Below are positions 32,497-44,600 of a stretch of DNA of 64,000 nt, piece by piece. The stretch is from Lentinula raphanica (taxonomy: Eukaryota; Basidiomycota; Agaricomycetes; Agaricales; Omphalotaceae): NCBI GenBank assembly GCA_027919835.1, contig JANVFP010000004.1, positions 1,426,001-1,490,000 on the forward strand. Direction: 5' to 3'. The translations under genes were made by a program, and so were the position numbers. Each line of letters begins with the position of its first letter. Position 1 is the stretch's first letter. Below the pieces are notes generated by a model. The model saw nothing but the letters and a program-made list of their open reading frames with translations, was not told where the DNA came from and ran no database searches.

Positions 32497-34359
32497 ATGA
32501 CCAAACGTTCACGCTCCCCTTCTCAGACTGGGACGCAGTCTAAGAAACTAAAGGTAGTACCCACTCGGCCAGTCATGAACACAGGTTCTTCCAATGCCAA
32601 CGGTAGTTCCAAATCTCAGTCCACTACTAGCAGTGGAGCTGGAAAAGGCAAGACTAAAGGTACAACCCTGGCCCCTCTCTATGTTTCATTAATGTTGATT
32701 GCGCGTTCATCTCAGAGAATGTACAACCCAGCACAAGTCATGGTACGAAGGTCATTCCATTCACGACTAAAACTCATCAGAAGCGCAAGCAGACGTCGGG
32801 AACATTCTCCAAACCTTGAGGAGCCAATACGCCCCTCAGGCTTCCAGCCGAAGTGAGTCCCCTAAGATCGCGTTGACTTTCCGGCCCGTTTCATTTTCAA
32901 GATCTATCTATCCACTCAACGTTCTCGGCAGATGACATGGAGGAACTCGAGTTTCTTTCTGATGTTCTACCAGGAAAACGGAAGGGAACCACTGAGGACC
33001 CCCAACCCGAGGCAGATGAAGGTGTCGCAACGGCGACAGAAGGACTCGCGCATGCTAGTGAACACGAGAATGACGATGAAGAAGAAGACGATGATAGTGT
33101 ACGTTAATGAGTTTCGTCGTTTTGTTTTCCTTTTAAATGTTCGCTCTAGGTTGTGATCGAGGAGGTCGAAACAAGCCAGGATTCCAAGACTCATCAATCT
33201 CACTCAAGCAAAATCCGCGCATCAGATTTTGACAACCCGCGATTGGCGATATTCGCTAAGAGGACCACGAGAATGGCCACCTGTTTAGTCAATCTTTGCC
33301 CAGAAGACTCAACGTTTATGTGGTCCATGTTCAAGGAGGAATTGGCGAAGTTGATCGCTGAGCGCAGGGGCGTTGGTTATCTTAGCTCGCTCCGCAAGAT
33401 CGAATCGAATCCTGAAACTCTGGACGAGTTCAGGAAATTTGTAAGTGCTCACCTTCTCCTGCAGATGGTATTGTTCACTTCCAAGACTCAGATGTCTTAT
33501 GGTATCTGTGCCATACGTTTAGATATTGGGAAGGAGGTTCATATACGGACCAGCCAGTTTTTCAACATACCGGGCCAAATGACCCCGCCAGAAGTCGTGA
33601 GTCTAGCGCTGTGATGACAAACGGTCAGGTTACTAAATCGCTGTTCAGATATCATCCGTTACATGGCTACTGGAGGGCCGGAGATACCACAATTATGACG
33701 TTAATCTGGAGGTATAGTCGTCGTTCTGTTTTCTGGGATTGTTCTCATACCCGCATGCAACCAGGCTCGAACTGTTCATCGACCACAGTTACCTTTTCGA
33801 TCCAACTTGATGGCTATGATTCTTCGAGGGTATTTTGTTGAAGGGAACCCAAAGCAAGATCAGCGCCTAGTGGCTAAGCTGAATGCCGACAAGCGCATAC
33901 CCCTCCCCTTAATCGCTATGATTGCAGTCCTGGTATGCCACCCTCTTCCTTTCATGTATGAGGTGTTCGCTGAAAATGTCAACATTAAGATAGGCCATGT
34001 TATCAAAGAGTGGGCGGCTGGCTACAAAACAGAAATACCATTTGCTGCCGGCGTCCTCAGCAGCCAGTGAGTGTACCCTTTCATACGTGGTGGGTTGGTT
34101 CACAACGAATGGCATCCAGTTACACCGCAGTCATGGGGACTTTGACCGAAATGGAGACAGATTCTCCGAAATACACGAAACGTTTACAGGAGTATCTCTA
34201 TAGAGAGATGATGTACGTTCTCTTGCCCTTTGATCAGTAGTGCTCACTGTAATGTCTTCGCATAGAACAATGGGCAAGACCGTCATACCTTCCGAGAAAT
34301 ACGACTACAATGCCCTCGAGCGCTTTGCAGAGGAAGAGTCCCAGTCGAGTCATTCATAA
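32497..34359 (+). CDS. DUF6532-like protein, intact multi-exon gene
   Basis: The start MTKRSRSPSQTGTQSKKLK at 32497 follows a TATA box. Exons join in frame across at least seven introns, for example GGTACAACC...TCAG, GTGAGTCCC...GGCAG, GTACGTTAAT...CTAG and GTGAGTGTACC...CCAG, and end ESQSSHS at 34359. After a basic, Ser-rich head and an acidic stretch (DDEEEDDDS), the body reads IRASDFDNPRLAIFAKRTT, then YHNYDVNLE, FRSNLMAMILRGYFVEGNP and IPLPLIAMIAVLVCHPL. It ends in a helical tail, YTAVMGTLTEMETDSPKYTK. This resembles the fungal DUF6532 domain, of unknown function and frequent in transposon-rich regions. The exon near 33441-33597 could contain a further intron. No disabling change is seen. 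Confidence 0.55.
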
Positions 34360-34636
34360 TTGCCTTACTAGAAGTGGACGCTTTTCCATGTCGTTTGCTT
34401 TTCTGTTGTTCAATAACCTGTTCCTATCATTACAATATATATCATGATTTAATCTCGAAGATTCACAGGCTATGAACGGAATTCCGAATGGTATAGATAA
34501 ACTATAGAGGAGTGTGAAGCAGGGTGAGAACTTCCTGGTATAAGCTAGAGATGTGTTGCAGTATAGTGGGAGCACGGTAGAGAATAGTCAAAGTGTGTTG
34601 GAAGAACCATGAAGCACTTTTAGGTTTAATCGGAAG

Positions 34637-35335
34637 ATTGTGAGAGTATACTGGGATGCCCATAGAGAACTACTATGGGAATGTTAGATGATAGTGAGAG
34701 TACACTGGGAAGTCCATGGAATACTACTAGGGAAATGTTAGATGATAGTGGAAATGTGCTGGAAGAAACATGAAGGACTTTTATGCTTAATCAGGAGATA
34801 AGGAGAGTACACTGGGATGTCCATGGAATACTACTAGGGAAATGTTAGAGAAACATGAAGGACTTTTATGCTTAATCAGGAGATAATGAGAGTACACTGG
34901 GAAGTCCATGGAATACTACTAGGGAAATGTTAGAGAAACATGAAGGACTTTTATGCTTAATCAGGAGATAATGAGAGTACACTGGGAAGTCCATGGAATA
35001 CTACTAGGGAAATGTTAGATGATAGTGGAAATGTGCTGGAAGAAACATGAAGGACTTTTATGCTTAATCAGGAGATAAGGAGAGTACACTGGGATGTCCA
35101 TGGAATACTACTAGGGAAATGTTAGAGAAACATGAAGGACTTTTATGCTTAATCAGGAGATAATGAGAGTACACTGGGATGACTATGGAATACTACTAGG
35201 GAAATGTTAGATGATAGTGGAAATGTGCTGGAAGAAACATGAAGGACTTTTATGTTTGATCAGGAGATAATGAGAGTACACTGGGATGACTATGGAAGAC
35301 TACTAGGTAATTGTGAGATAATAGTGAGAGCAAGG
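34637..35335. repeat. Minisatellite with two alternating unit lengths, about eight copies
   Basis: GAGAGTACACTGGGA or a close variant recurs at about 34642, 34696, 34803, 34888, 34974, 35079, 35164 and 35271. Units share CCATGGAATACTACTAGGG and GAAGGACTTTTATGCTTAAT. Short units (about 85 bp) lack a segment GATAGTGGAAATGTGCTGGA that longer units (about 105 bp) contain. No coding potential. Confidence 0.85.
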
Positions 35336-35514
35336 TGGGATGACAATGGAAAATTACAGGCTATACAAGGACTTTGCCAGATACCTATAATATGATCTAC
35401 AGCATGATGAAAAATTGTCCAGAATAAGCTGAAGTTGTGTTAGAAGTATGTAATGGAATTTTGGAATATGCTGGAAAGACTTCTGAAGACTTCAAATTGA
35501 GTTTTGGATATCTA

Positions 35515-35577
35515 GAGGACACCCTGAGGGTGTCAGAGGGCACCCTGAGGGTGTCAGAGGGCACCCTGAGGCTGACC
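35515..35577. repeat. Three 21-bp hairpin repeats
   Basis: Units at 35515, 35536 and 35557 read GAGG(A/G)CACCCTGAGGGTGTCA, the third with changes at the end. Each contains the 13-nt palindrome CACCCTGAGGGTG. Confidence 0.8.
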
Positions 35578-35993
35578 CAGGTCAAGCCGGGCTTCTAGGA
35601 AAGTACTTTAGGAGATATTAGAATTGTGAGGTAGCTGCATAAAAATCTATCAGAGAACACTGGCACTATCTTGGGGTATGGTTCTAATTCTATGAGGAAA
35701 CCTTTGGAGAATATTGGGAACTCTCTATAGCACATTGGTGACACTTCCTTGTATTCTTAATATTATCTTGAATATTCTTTCCAGTACCTTAGAGATATCT
35801 CTTGAATACTGGAACTAGTTTTCAGGAGCAGAGGCCTACTCTTGGTCTCCTCGCAGTTCTCTAGTCTGCTCTTGAAGACTTTCAGCAAACCCAGTTTCTC
35901 TGAGATCTATTTAGTAATCCAGGATAGTTTACTGGGGGTTTTTCTAGGCTTTCAAAAAATCCCTTTGGAAATTTCAGATCAAATCTGAGTACC

Positions 35994-36717
35994 TCAGATC
36001 ACCAAGGAATGGGGGGGTGTCTCCTGGCCACCCATGGAACTTAGGTTACCTGTGGACTTTGGATCCCCCAAGGTGTCCTCTGTCCAGCCTAGTATTCCTT
36101 GGTGAGCCAGGGCATTTGGGCACTTTTCCAGATGACGGAAACGACCATTTGGCCATGAATCCCATTCACCATTGGGCAGGTGTGAAAGAGCTGTTGCAAC
36201 AATGCCATTGTCAAATTCGCAGCTATATGGTGGCTGTGGGTCCAGAGGAATGAACTTTGTGAGAGGAGCAGGGTTGGACAGATCTAAGGTAGGAAGCTCA
36301 GTCCAGTTCTTGCTAGTCTGAGGTAGCTGAAGGGAAGGGATAGGGATAGTGGAACTTGATGGTAGTTGACCTGGAAGAGAGATAGCAGCAGGGACAGAAC
36401 TTGGCTGTGCTGCAACACACTGGAAGCCAATCTGTATACCTATGTTTATAAGTATTAAGTATTACAATGTATATCCATGCACATCATATCATGAACTTAC
36501 CATTCTGATCAAAAACTGGCAAAGTCTGAAATCCAGTAGTATTGGACAACAGTGGAGTAGACTGTACAGTCTCTTTTTTGACTAGTTCATCATTAGAACC
36601 AGGATATATGGCTTGTGCAATGAATTTTCGAAGCTTGGTCTAATAAATAGAATGGTCAATAGTTACACATACTTCTAAAAGACAGAGCCTAATGCATTTA
36701 CTTACAAACCAGCTCAT
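35994..36717 (-). CDS. Small unidentified protein, three exons, 198 aa
   Basis: Splicing reveals a gene that no long ORF shows. Exon 1 is 36717-36706 (MSWF), exon 2 is 36639-36501 and exon 3 is 36439-35994, with GTAAGT donors, TAG acceptors and a continuous frame. The protein reads MSWFTKLRKFIAQAIYPG at the start, has a Ser/Pro-rich middle (SSSTIPIPSLQLPQ) and a C-terminal block CEFDNGIVATALSHLPNGEW followed by RFRHLEKCPNALAHQGILGW. I do not recognise it. The introns are AT-rich, and the gene sits in an AT-rich zone beside the minisatellite, unlike the surrounding genes. It could belong to a transposon family or be a lineage-specific gene. Confidence 0.6.
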
Positions 36718-36945
36718 TTTGTTGCAAAATGTTATCAGAAAAATGGGGGAAAAGGCGCATCAGAATTGAAACAGGTTGCTTTTATAGAATTCCAAAACCC
36801 ATCAATTTTTTGAGGTTGAAAATTTGATCTAGCAATAAGCCCTCACCTTGCAAGGTAGACCAAGATTTTTAAAAAATGTAGTATATACATAGATACAATA
36901 TTCATACAACTAATACACACCTAACAATAAAAATGCACTTTTATA

Positions 36946-37085
36946 AATGTGAACGCAAATCTAACAATGCGAACGCATATCTAACAACGCGAACGCATAT
37001 CTAACAACGCGAACGGAACTCGAACGCAAATAAAATACCTCGATTGCGTTCTGCCGGAACGCGGCAACGCACCGGCGGAACGCAA
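36946..37085. repeat. 20-bp tandem repeat and scattered GAACGC motifs
   Basis: Units AA(T/C)G(T/C)GAACGCA(A/T)ATCTAAC start at 36946, 36966 and 36986, with a partial unit at 37006. GAACGC recurs again up to about 37085 and once inverted as GCGTTC. The array abuts the FunK1 fragment. Confidence 0.75.
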
Positions 37086-37420
37086 AATTATACAGTCCGG
37101 ATCTAGACGAGGGGCATATTCAAAGTCGCCCAAAAGGCCCATTTGACTGTCTGCGAACCAGTAAATATTCCCGCCGCTGATATCACGGTGAACCGGATTG
37201 ACCAATTGGAGGATGAACTGGAGACCTATAATGATTATTTTTAGCTGCCAGTGATAACTCTTCCACGACAAGCTTTCTACTAGTTTCTACTGTACGGAAT
37301 TCAGATGGAACAATGGCTCTAAATTGAGAAGTAGGATTAGTGAGTGAGTGGGGGTAAGTGGAAAAGGTTGGCGATGGTGAGGGAGAGCGAGGGGTCGATG
37401 GTGGTAGTTGAGATCCAGGA
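37060..37420 (-). pseudogene. FunK1-type (fungal) protein kinase fragment
   Basis: The minus strand encodes VNPVHRDISGGNIYWF and MGLLGDFEYAPRLDPD. This is the catalytic-loop and DFG-like portion of FunK1 kinases (HRDISxGNI...GxLxDxEYA). An upstream frame gives FRTVETSRKLVVEELSLAA, probably another piece of the same gene. The N-lobe and most of the C-lobe are missing. The GAACGC repeat array lies where the gene should continue, so this is a truncated copy. Confidence 0.6.
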
Positions 37421-37514
37421 TTGACTCGGACTGGCTCGGCTGGGGCCCTGGCGTGCAAGTTCGCGCCTCGATCACCTGATCGTCTTCAGAATGATCGACC
37501 GCGATCGTGGCACA

Positions 37515-38955
37515 TCAGTCCAACACTGTGAACCATGGATGCACAAGGACTTCTTGCATTCCGATCCTGTCCTCAGGACGATACTTCAACATCTTCCCCA
37601 AAAGATCTGCCAATAGATCCACCTCTCGCTCTGTCAGTCGAATTCCGGACTTCTCAAACATAAATCCTTCATCAGACAATGGTGCTTCGTCCTGTGTGCC
37701 TACAGACTGAAGCTGCTCTTGAACAGAGCTCTTGGAAGCATACAGAAAGACCCCAGCGCTTTCCTGATCCTGTATATTCTTTGGCTCCCCATCATCCTCG
37801 AACCACAATGCCCGTTCTTCAAATGCCTCCCACCAAGGATCAGGTAAACGACCTAGTATCTCGACCGTCTGCTTGAGTATGTCCGCGTCACTGCCGAGGA
37901 ATGATGAAAAGAGGGGAAACCCTGAACGGATCTCGAAGATTGTACATCCTAATGCCCATATGTCGGCTTCGAAGCTCGCACGTCCCTCAAAACGTGCCTC
38001 TGGTGAGTAATAGTTCGGGAGTGTGGCGGGTGTGTAATCCTTGGGTGGAGAGGCGACCATGTAGGACTGTCCAAAGTCAGCAAGCATGACGCTCTCTTGT
38101 ATCAACGAGGAGTTCATCAGATTGGCGTTGTCAATGGGCGCAACTAACTCTGTTGGAGCGCTGGCAGGACCGGGCTTTCCGTCGTGTGATCTGACCTGTT
38201 CAGTCTCGGGCCTTCCCAGGTTATTGTACACATCAGCGTCTGTCCATCCGGTGATTACGTGCGGTGAAAGGGAGAAGAGGATGTTCGAGGTGGTTATATC
38301 TAGACGTAGCCGTCAATTGCGGATATAAGATTCATTGGCAGCTGTGGATCCTACCTCCATGAACTACACCTGTGCGGTGCATGCAATATAATGACATTGC
38401 AATCTGCTTCGCCACCTTCCGGGCCAAATCCGAACGTAACCTCCTGCTTCCAGCAACTCGTCCTGGACAATCCAGCATCACAGGAATACTTGGACCAGCG
38501 AAAGGAGAGACAAGAGATAAATGAGAGCCATTTGGACCCTCTACGAAGAAGTGGTCGTCCACAAGTTGAATGCCAGAGCAGTCAAGGCTGGCGGCTCGAA
38601 GGATATCAGGAATAATGAGTGCAGGATTGCATGTGCTTGAAGAGTCAGCACGTAGAGCTTTGAGGGTAACGAGTTTTCCTGAGTCTTCGCGGTCGCGTGC
38701 TAACCAGACAGTGGACGAGCCTCCGTAACCTAGTTTGTGCAATACTCTGTAGCGCCCTTGAGCAAAGCAGTCGCCAATGGATATGGGATGGAAGCCACCA
38801 GCCCAGTACGCTTCGACTTCTTCAATGTTGTCCAAGCTTGGAGGCGCGAAGCGACGAGGGGATGCCCGAGGCGTAGAAACGTGATGGAGGGTTCTGGTCG
38901 AGCTGAACAGCAAGGGCGAACCCCGTCGTTTGATTCCAAATTGGAAGAAGGCCAT
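37515..38955 (-). CDS. SRPK-like protein kinase with HGD catalytic loop, 461 aa
   Basis: Two exons, 38955-38355 and 38299-37515, join in frame (GTAGGATCC donor, GTCTAG acceptor). The N-terminus is basic, then EVEAYWAGGFHPISIGDCF and YRVLHKLGYGGSSTVWLARD give the SRPK-type entry and Gly-rich loop (residues about 55-95). The ATP lysine is in VTLKAL. The catalytic loop reads VVHGDITTSNILF, so HRD is HGD. LADFGQSY is the DFG motif, followed by PNYYSPEARFEG and DIWALGCTIFEI. The C-terminus ends RPEDRIGMQEVLVHPWF. SR-protein kinases phosphorylate splicing factors; HGD members are a common Agaricomycete expansion whose substrates are unknown. All other key residues are present. Confidence 0.85.
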
Positions 38956-40115
38956 TTGAGGAGGAAAAAATCGTGGATCATAGACCTACGAGCCCGTATG
39001 AGAGGAGTAAGTCTTTTGGTAGCATGTAGAGGACAGCCTGGAGAGATATTGAAGTTAGAAGGCAGGGTGACGATTGAATTGACGGTGAAATTATGTAATA
39101 TTATCTTATCTTTGATGAGCATCAGCATCTTCATCTCGAACGACACCGTTGTGGGTTCGCGATTTCAAGCAATGTGGCTGCGGCCCACACGTATACGTTC
39201 AGATTGTACTTTGAACATGAAGCGGTCTTTCCAGAGCACGATAAAATCGTCACATAGGTGTGGAAATATTACTTTCTGTGCGATACTCAATGCTCATGAA
39301 TCATCCGTTCCTAGTATCCGTTCATGACCACAAGGATTTTTTGAGCTCGAAATGTAGTGCCCATAAGCTTCGAGGGACTAATCATCCTCCAACTCTCTCG
39401 TAAAACTGCTGCTGCGTGTAGCTATAACTGGAGATGAAATCGCAGTGATTGACATCGAAGGTTAAGCTCTTGGCTCTATCATGGCTCTATCTATGCGGTA
39501 ACCTCTATGATATGTACGAGGATGGGAAACAAGGCTAAACGCCAGCTGGTGGTGAGCTCGAAAATCAAATTCTGCCTCAGTATAACCCTTCAAGGCATTG
39601 AGTCATCGCAGATCAAGGATATACTTCATAGCGTTAACAGTATCTTGCCATATACTCGCCCGTAAGTCTCTTCCCTCTGTCAATTCGGGGCTGTTGACTT
39701 TATCAGTAGGTTTGCTATATTGTGGTCATTGCACCGACTACTTTCTGTTTCAAAACTCATCGGGTCAAAAATTCGGGAATTGTCGCTACCAGTCTACTGC
39801 ATTCACCTCGGCATGCCTCACCAAATTTTGGTTCTTCAATAGCAAGTCGCGTACAAGGATTCACGAGCACATTTATCCAATCGAATTGCTCATCTCAAGG
39901 CTAGAACACAAGGCGGCACAACGCTGTCAATTCTATCATCCGGCTCCAGGGCTCCTTACCATATTTGTACTCGTATACAAATGAATGTTGCATATAAGGA
40001 ATGATCAAGGAGGTTTCGACGAAAACCAGAGCCATCTTCACTCTACTATCTTTAAGTAGGTGTTTCCGTTACTCGTTTCAGATTGTCCGACCTACGAACC
40101 ACGCCATCTACAGTA
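38956..40115. other. Divergent intergenic region between kinase and P450
   Basis: About 1.16 kb separate the two divergent starts. Long ORFs at 38737-39327 and 38730-39146 are antisense shadows of the kinase or have no coding character. I see no gene here. Confidence 0.55.
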
Positions 40116-42427
40116 ATGGGAACTACTATCTTCATTTTCTCTAGCATTGTTGGCGCTTCTCTACTACTCATCCGAACAGTAGTGGTTGGCGCATGGAATC
40201 GGCGCGCACTCCCTCCAGGGCCTCGTGGATTGCCTATCTTGGGAAACGTCCTCCAATTTGGAATGTCGCAATCATTGTGGTTTACTTTCGATAAATTGAA
40301 GTCCAAGTACGGTATGTAGGATGCGACAAATTGTTTGTGATATACTATTGGACTAACGAAGACCTTCTCACTTGCCGTCGATACTACAAGGTCCAATTGT
40401 GTATTTGAACATGGCAGGGAAGGACATCGTCGTTCTCAACACCAAAGCCGTAGCTACAGAACTTCTGGACCGTCGTTCTGCGATCTACTCGAACAGGCCA
40501 GCGAGTATTGTAACCCGACATCTCGGTTCTGAGCTGTTGTTGTCGATCGCTCAATATGGAAAATCGTATGTCAGATTTCTTGCGGAAACCTGTAGATGCC
40601 AGTGCTGATTCGTTGTATTACTGTCGTAGGTGGCAAACCCTGCGACGTGCTGGTCATGCCGTTTTGAACGCCCGGATCAGCACAGAGTATCAACCTCTAC
40701 AGATTGAAGAAGCAATCATCTTTGCTCATGGTCTGTTATGTGACGACTCCCGCTCCCTGATTGCAAAGATCAATAGGTATGGACTCGAAAAGCATACCAT
40801 TTGCCTCCATACCTCATGTCAATGCTGTAGCTCTGCATCGATTATCATATCCGCGATCTATGGCAAGCAATTGCTCTCTTCTGGGAGGATAGAAAAGATA
40901 CTGGATGCAGCGCGACAGAATCAAGCACCAACACACGAAATCAGGCCGTCTGACAAGCTCCATATCACTTCAGATCCTCTTCAAACCCTCTGCAACATTG
41001 CACATCGATTCACCAACGCCATCTATCCGGGGGCCCATCTCGTAGAATTTATGCCGATACTAGACCGTCTTCCTACGTCAATTGCGAAATGGAAAAGGGA
41101 GGCGCAAAGGGATTTCCAGTGCATCTCATACACGTTTGAAAACTATTTCAACGATGCGGTCAGTGTCTGTGATTTATTTGACGCCATCGAGGAACTCTGA
41201 AATATGAGAATTTGTATGAGACAGGTGAAGAATGATCAACGGCAAGCAAGCGTCTGCGTCAAGCTAGCAGATGGTCAGGAAGCGATTGGGTCGACTGATT
41301 TTGAAAATACATGGCTTGCTGGTTCTCTTTCGTATGTGCCGATGTCATCATCAACCCAAGGGAGATCTAATGATAGAAAATTGCCAACAGCGTTGCTGCT
41401 CTAGAAACCGTGCGTATCATGAGACGATGTGCTTTCATAATGTCTTCATAATCTCAACCCTGCCATCAGACTAGCACTACTTTATCATTCTTCCTCTATG
41501 CTATGACGCTCCACCCAGAGGTTCAAAGGGAAGCTCAGCTCGAGATAGACCGGGTTGTAGGACGATCAAGAAATCCAACGTTCGCTGACATGAAGCACCT
41601 CCCGTACGTTAGGGCAATAGTTAAAGAGGTCCGTCCCAAGTTGAACACTGTTCGAGTAAGCATATAGCTCAAATCAGTGTCGATTAACCCTTAGGTTCTA
41701 AGATGGCAACCAGCGATACCATTGGCGGTACCTCATGTTCTGATGGAGGTACGCGTTAAGTCAAAGCTCACTTAGCACAGGCGCTTTGTTTATCATCTCT
41801 CCTCTAGGACGATTGGTATGAAGGTTATCTGATCCCCAAGGATACTATTGTTATCGCGAATATATGGCAAGTCCCTTCGATCCTGTAATCTTCCTTGGGA
41901 GATCTCTGAATTGTTATTCTCACTTCAGGTCTATCAACCGTGACAAAGAGATCTACGGACCTGATGCCGACGAGTTTCGTCCGGAACGATTCCTTCGACA
42001 GTCCGAAAAAGGACTTGGATTTGAGCTTCGACCCGAGTTCGAAAATGAAGATGGGCATCATACGTATGGTTTTGGAAGGAGGTATGTATACCTTTACATC
42101 TTTCTCCGCTGCTAATATCATATGTATAATACTGAACAAACACAGGATTTGTGTCGGCCGTCACCTCGCTGACAACGCGCTGTTCATTGACATATGCACA
42201 ATCCTTTGGGCTTTGCGCATCGAACATACGGCGTCTACAGACGTTGCAGCTACTACTAAGCAAGACTCGTCAATGAAAGATATTCTCAAGTAAGATTTCT
42301 CCTTCAATGTTCTGTGACATATCCTAAGCACTCGTCCGCCAGTCCCATACCAGATATTCAATGCCGATTCTCTGCTCGATTCCCAGAATCCGAGGGACTA
42401 CTCCAATCCCTACGAGACGAGATATGA
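40116..42427 (+). CDS. Cytochrome P450 monooxygenase
   Basis: The start MGTTIFIFSSIVGASLLLIR at 40116 gives an N-terminal ER membrane anchor, followed by the hinge RRALPPGPRGLPILGN. Exon 1 ends at 40311 and exon 2 starts at 40391; about a dozen short introns follow. The I-helix is spliced to AALETTSTT, the K-helix gives KEVLRW (ExxR), the PERF region reads DEFRPERFL, and the heme loop is YGFGRRICVGRH. All P450 landmarks are present, with a length near 500 aa. It resembles the multigenic Agaricomycete families annotated as O-methylsterigmatocystin oxidoreductase-like. It oxidises small lipophilic substrates, which are unknown. It is divergent from the kinase and lies 3.4 kb from an MFS transporter gene. 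Confidence 0.9.
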
Positions 42428-44591
42428 TGGGATGGGGAATTCGAACTTGTAGGTACACTAAGTAATCGTCTCTGACTCGTTGTGGGGACCATTTGGCCAT
42501 TGTATTTCCTCGATTAATGTTACACATACTCTGAACATCGAAAAAACTTTGATTAGAAAAGTAGGATGACAACTCGCGACCGTCGCGACACTGCTGAGAA
42601 CAAGCAGGTGACCGCGCTTTTTGTAACTAAGCGCCTCTAAGCGCCGGTACTTATGATCTCGATCCTAACTTTCAACCACCACCTCTTTTGATCCACGATT
42701 ATTGATATTGAATTCTAACACTCGCCTGAACCCACTATATACGCTCATAACTACCGTTCACTCTGCAAGTACTTGGGAACCCAACTCAGCGCAAATTCGA
42801 CGTGTCTTGAAAATGTTACCGGAGATCCCTCTACCCTTTCGCAAAATCCTCAACATCCAGAGAACGGAAAAGTTTATGTTCACGGGCAGACCTTGCGAGT
42901 TCATTGGAGCTCAAAGTGAATGACGGCATGAACTCGGAGGCCAACGATGTGCGTCTCAAGGCTTTATCCATTCTTCAGCTTGAATCGCCCTACTGCTCTC
43001 ACAGGATTTCCGAGTCTCTAAGCTTGTGCATGGCATGAAGCAAATTGAAATACTCGCACTGGATCCCTGTCGACGCTTTACTCTCGGAGCCAACATAGAA
43101 AACCGAACCATGCGATTGTGGTTCCTCAGCTGTGCAACGCTACTGAGGACTACTGAGGACCACACCTTTTGACTTGATCAAGGCACGTCGTTCTTATACC
43201 TTGCTGTAGACACGACACGCGAAAGCATCGACTTCGGGGTTTCATTCACAGGACCACCGTGAACTCATCCGGTATTTCCTGTCCCTGGCCTTCACCCCAC
43301 CATGGGCTGGGATCCAACCATCATATCATCGTATGAAAACCGACTCGGGCACCGACAATACAATGTTGAAGTCGACGGTCAAACCTTCACCGCCATGAAA
43401 ATTCTGTCTGATGCTACTTGGTGGATCATCGTCTACGTCCTGTTCCCCAACGACGACGAGTGTAGCCACTCTCCAGATCCTAAGGCTCGACAGGACCAGT
43501 TTGACTAGTTATTCCAAGGAAACCTGAGAGCTCTTGACCGTGGATTGTTCTTACGGCAGACTGGCTGGAAAAGCAGCAGAATACCTATAGCTAGCACCTT
43601 CATCCGCTCCTGCGGTCCAAATGCTTATCGAACTGGGCTATCGCGCAACGATTGACGAGGAATGGTTTGCTATCCATACTGAGTTTGTGGACCATATTAT
43701 ACTTCCCGGATATCTCGCCTCCTTTTCAGAAATGAAGCTGGAATGAAAGGATACATCCTTCTTCCAACACGAAGTCACCGGCAAAATAATCACGGTGAGC
43801 ATGGGTATCGGAGGTTGAACGTGTTCAATGCTGACTGACTGGTCTGATTCCTCAGAGTCAGTGCATCTTTGTCTCGATCTCTGAACGGGACAACTTCGAG
43901 CGGGGCCAAAACTTGCAAATCACTGACGCAGTCATCGGCAAGGATTCTTAGACCAGTTTGTTCGCGGTTCTCCACGCAGTCCATGTTGAATGACGATTTT
44001 GATTTTGGCATAGTTGCTCAATCATCATGAACAGTACGTCTTCTCCATCTCTAAAGATATCTTCTTTGTTCTGTTTATATGTTGTAGATCCTATCGATGA
44101 CCATCTCGACTGCTGAATTTTGGGTACATTAGGATGGATAAGTGCCGAAGAGTGGGAGGTTTCAAGGATCTAAAAATGTATCAAGAATAGCAAGAATAAG
44201 TATACACGTATTTCAACTTGCTTAGCCATTGAGTGTAGCAGTCGTGATATCATTGAATCGCTATGCCGCAGCCGCGATGCGAACCGCAGTCCGGCTTTCA
44301 TTTGTGATAGCAACTGGTACTTGTTCTGCTCGACTCGAATGAGAGGGAGGCTTAGAGCTGAGGAAGAGAGATACGGAAGGTCAACGGATGAGAAATGGTC
44401 TCGCTTGGTCAGAAGAAAGACAGAATAAATGAGTCATCCAAGTTTTGGGGATTGATAACATCGCTGACTCACGCTCTCGGCAAAATCGTGTCGCGTCTCG
44501 CTTCCGCAGACACACAAAAACTGTGAAGGAGCCATGGCAATTCCTTATAAACCTCTTTGTCTCTCGTCGCCATAGTCCCACATCCGAGGTC
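42428..44591. other. 2.1-kb stretch of degenerate open frames
   Basis: Segments such as LKMLPEIPLPFRKIL (about 42811) and GWDPTIISSYENRLGHRQYN (43305) look like former coding sequence with many stops. I recognise no family. Two TAAGCGCC motifs lie at 42628 and 42638. Confidence 0.35.
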
Positions 44592-44600
44592 TATATAAAA
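44592..44600 (+). promoter_or_regulatory. TATA box of the Ser/Pro-rich gene
   Basis: TATATAAAA lies 43 bp before the ATG at 44643. It argues that this ATG, rather than the longer ORF start at 44445, begins the protein. Confidence 0.6.

Noticed and set aside
34637..35335. Regularly spaced repeats resembling a CRISPR array
   Set aside because: Units are contiguous tandem copies without unique spacers, in a eukaryotic genome.
38737..39327. 196-codon plus-strand ORF
   Set aside because: Its first part is antisense to the kinase exon and the rest shows no coding signal.
42702..43508. Candidate gene from the ORFs at 42702 and 43302
   Set aside because: No domain could be recognised and many stops intervene; left as degenerate sequence.
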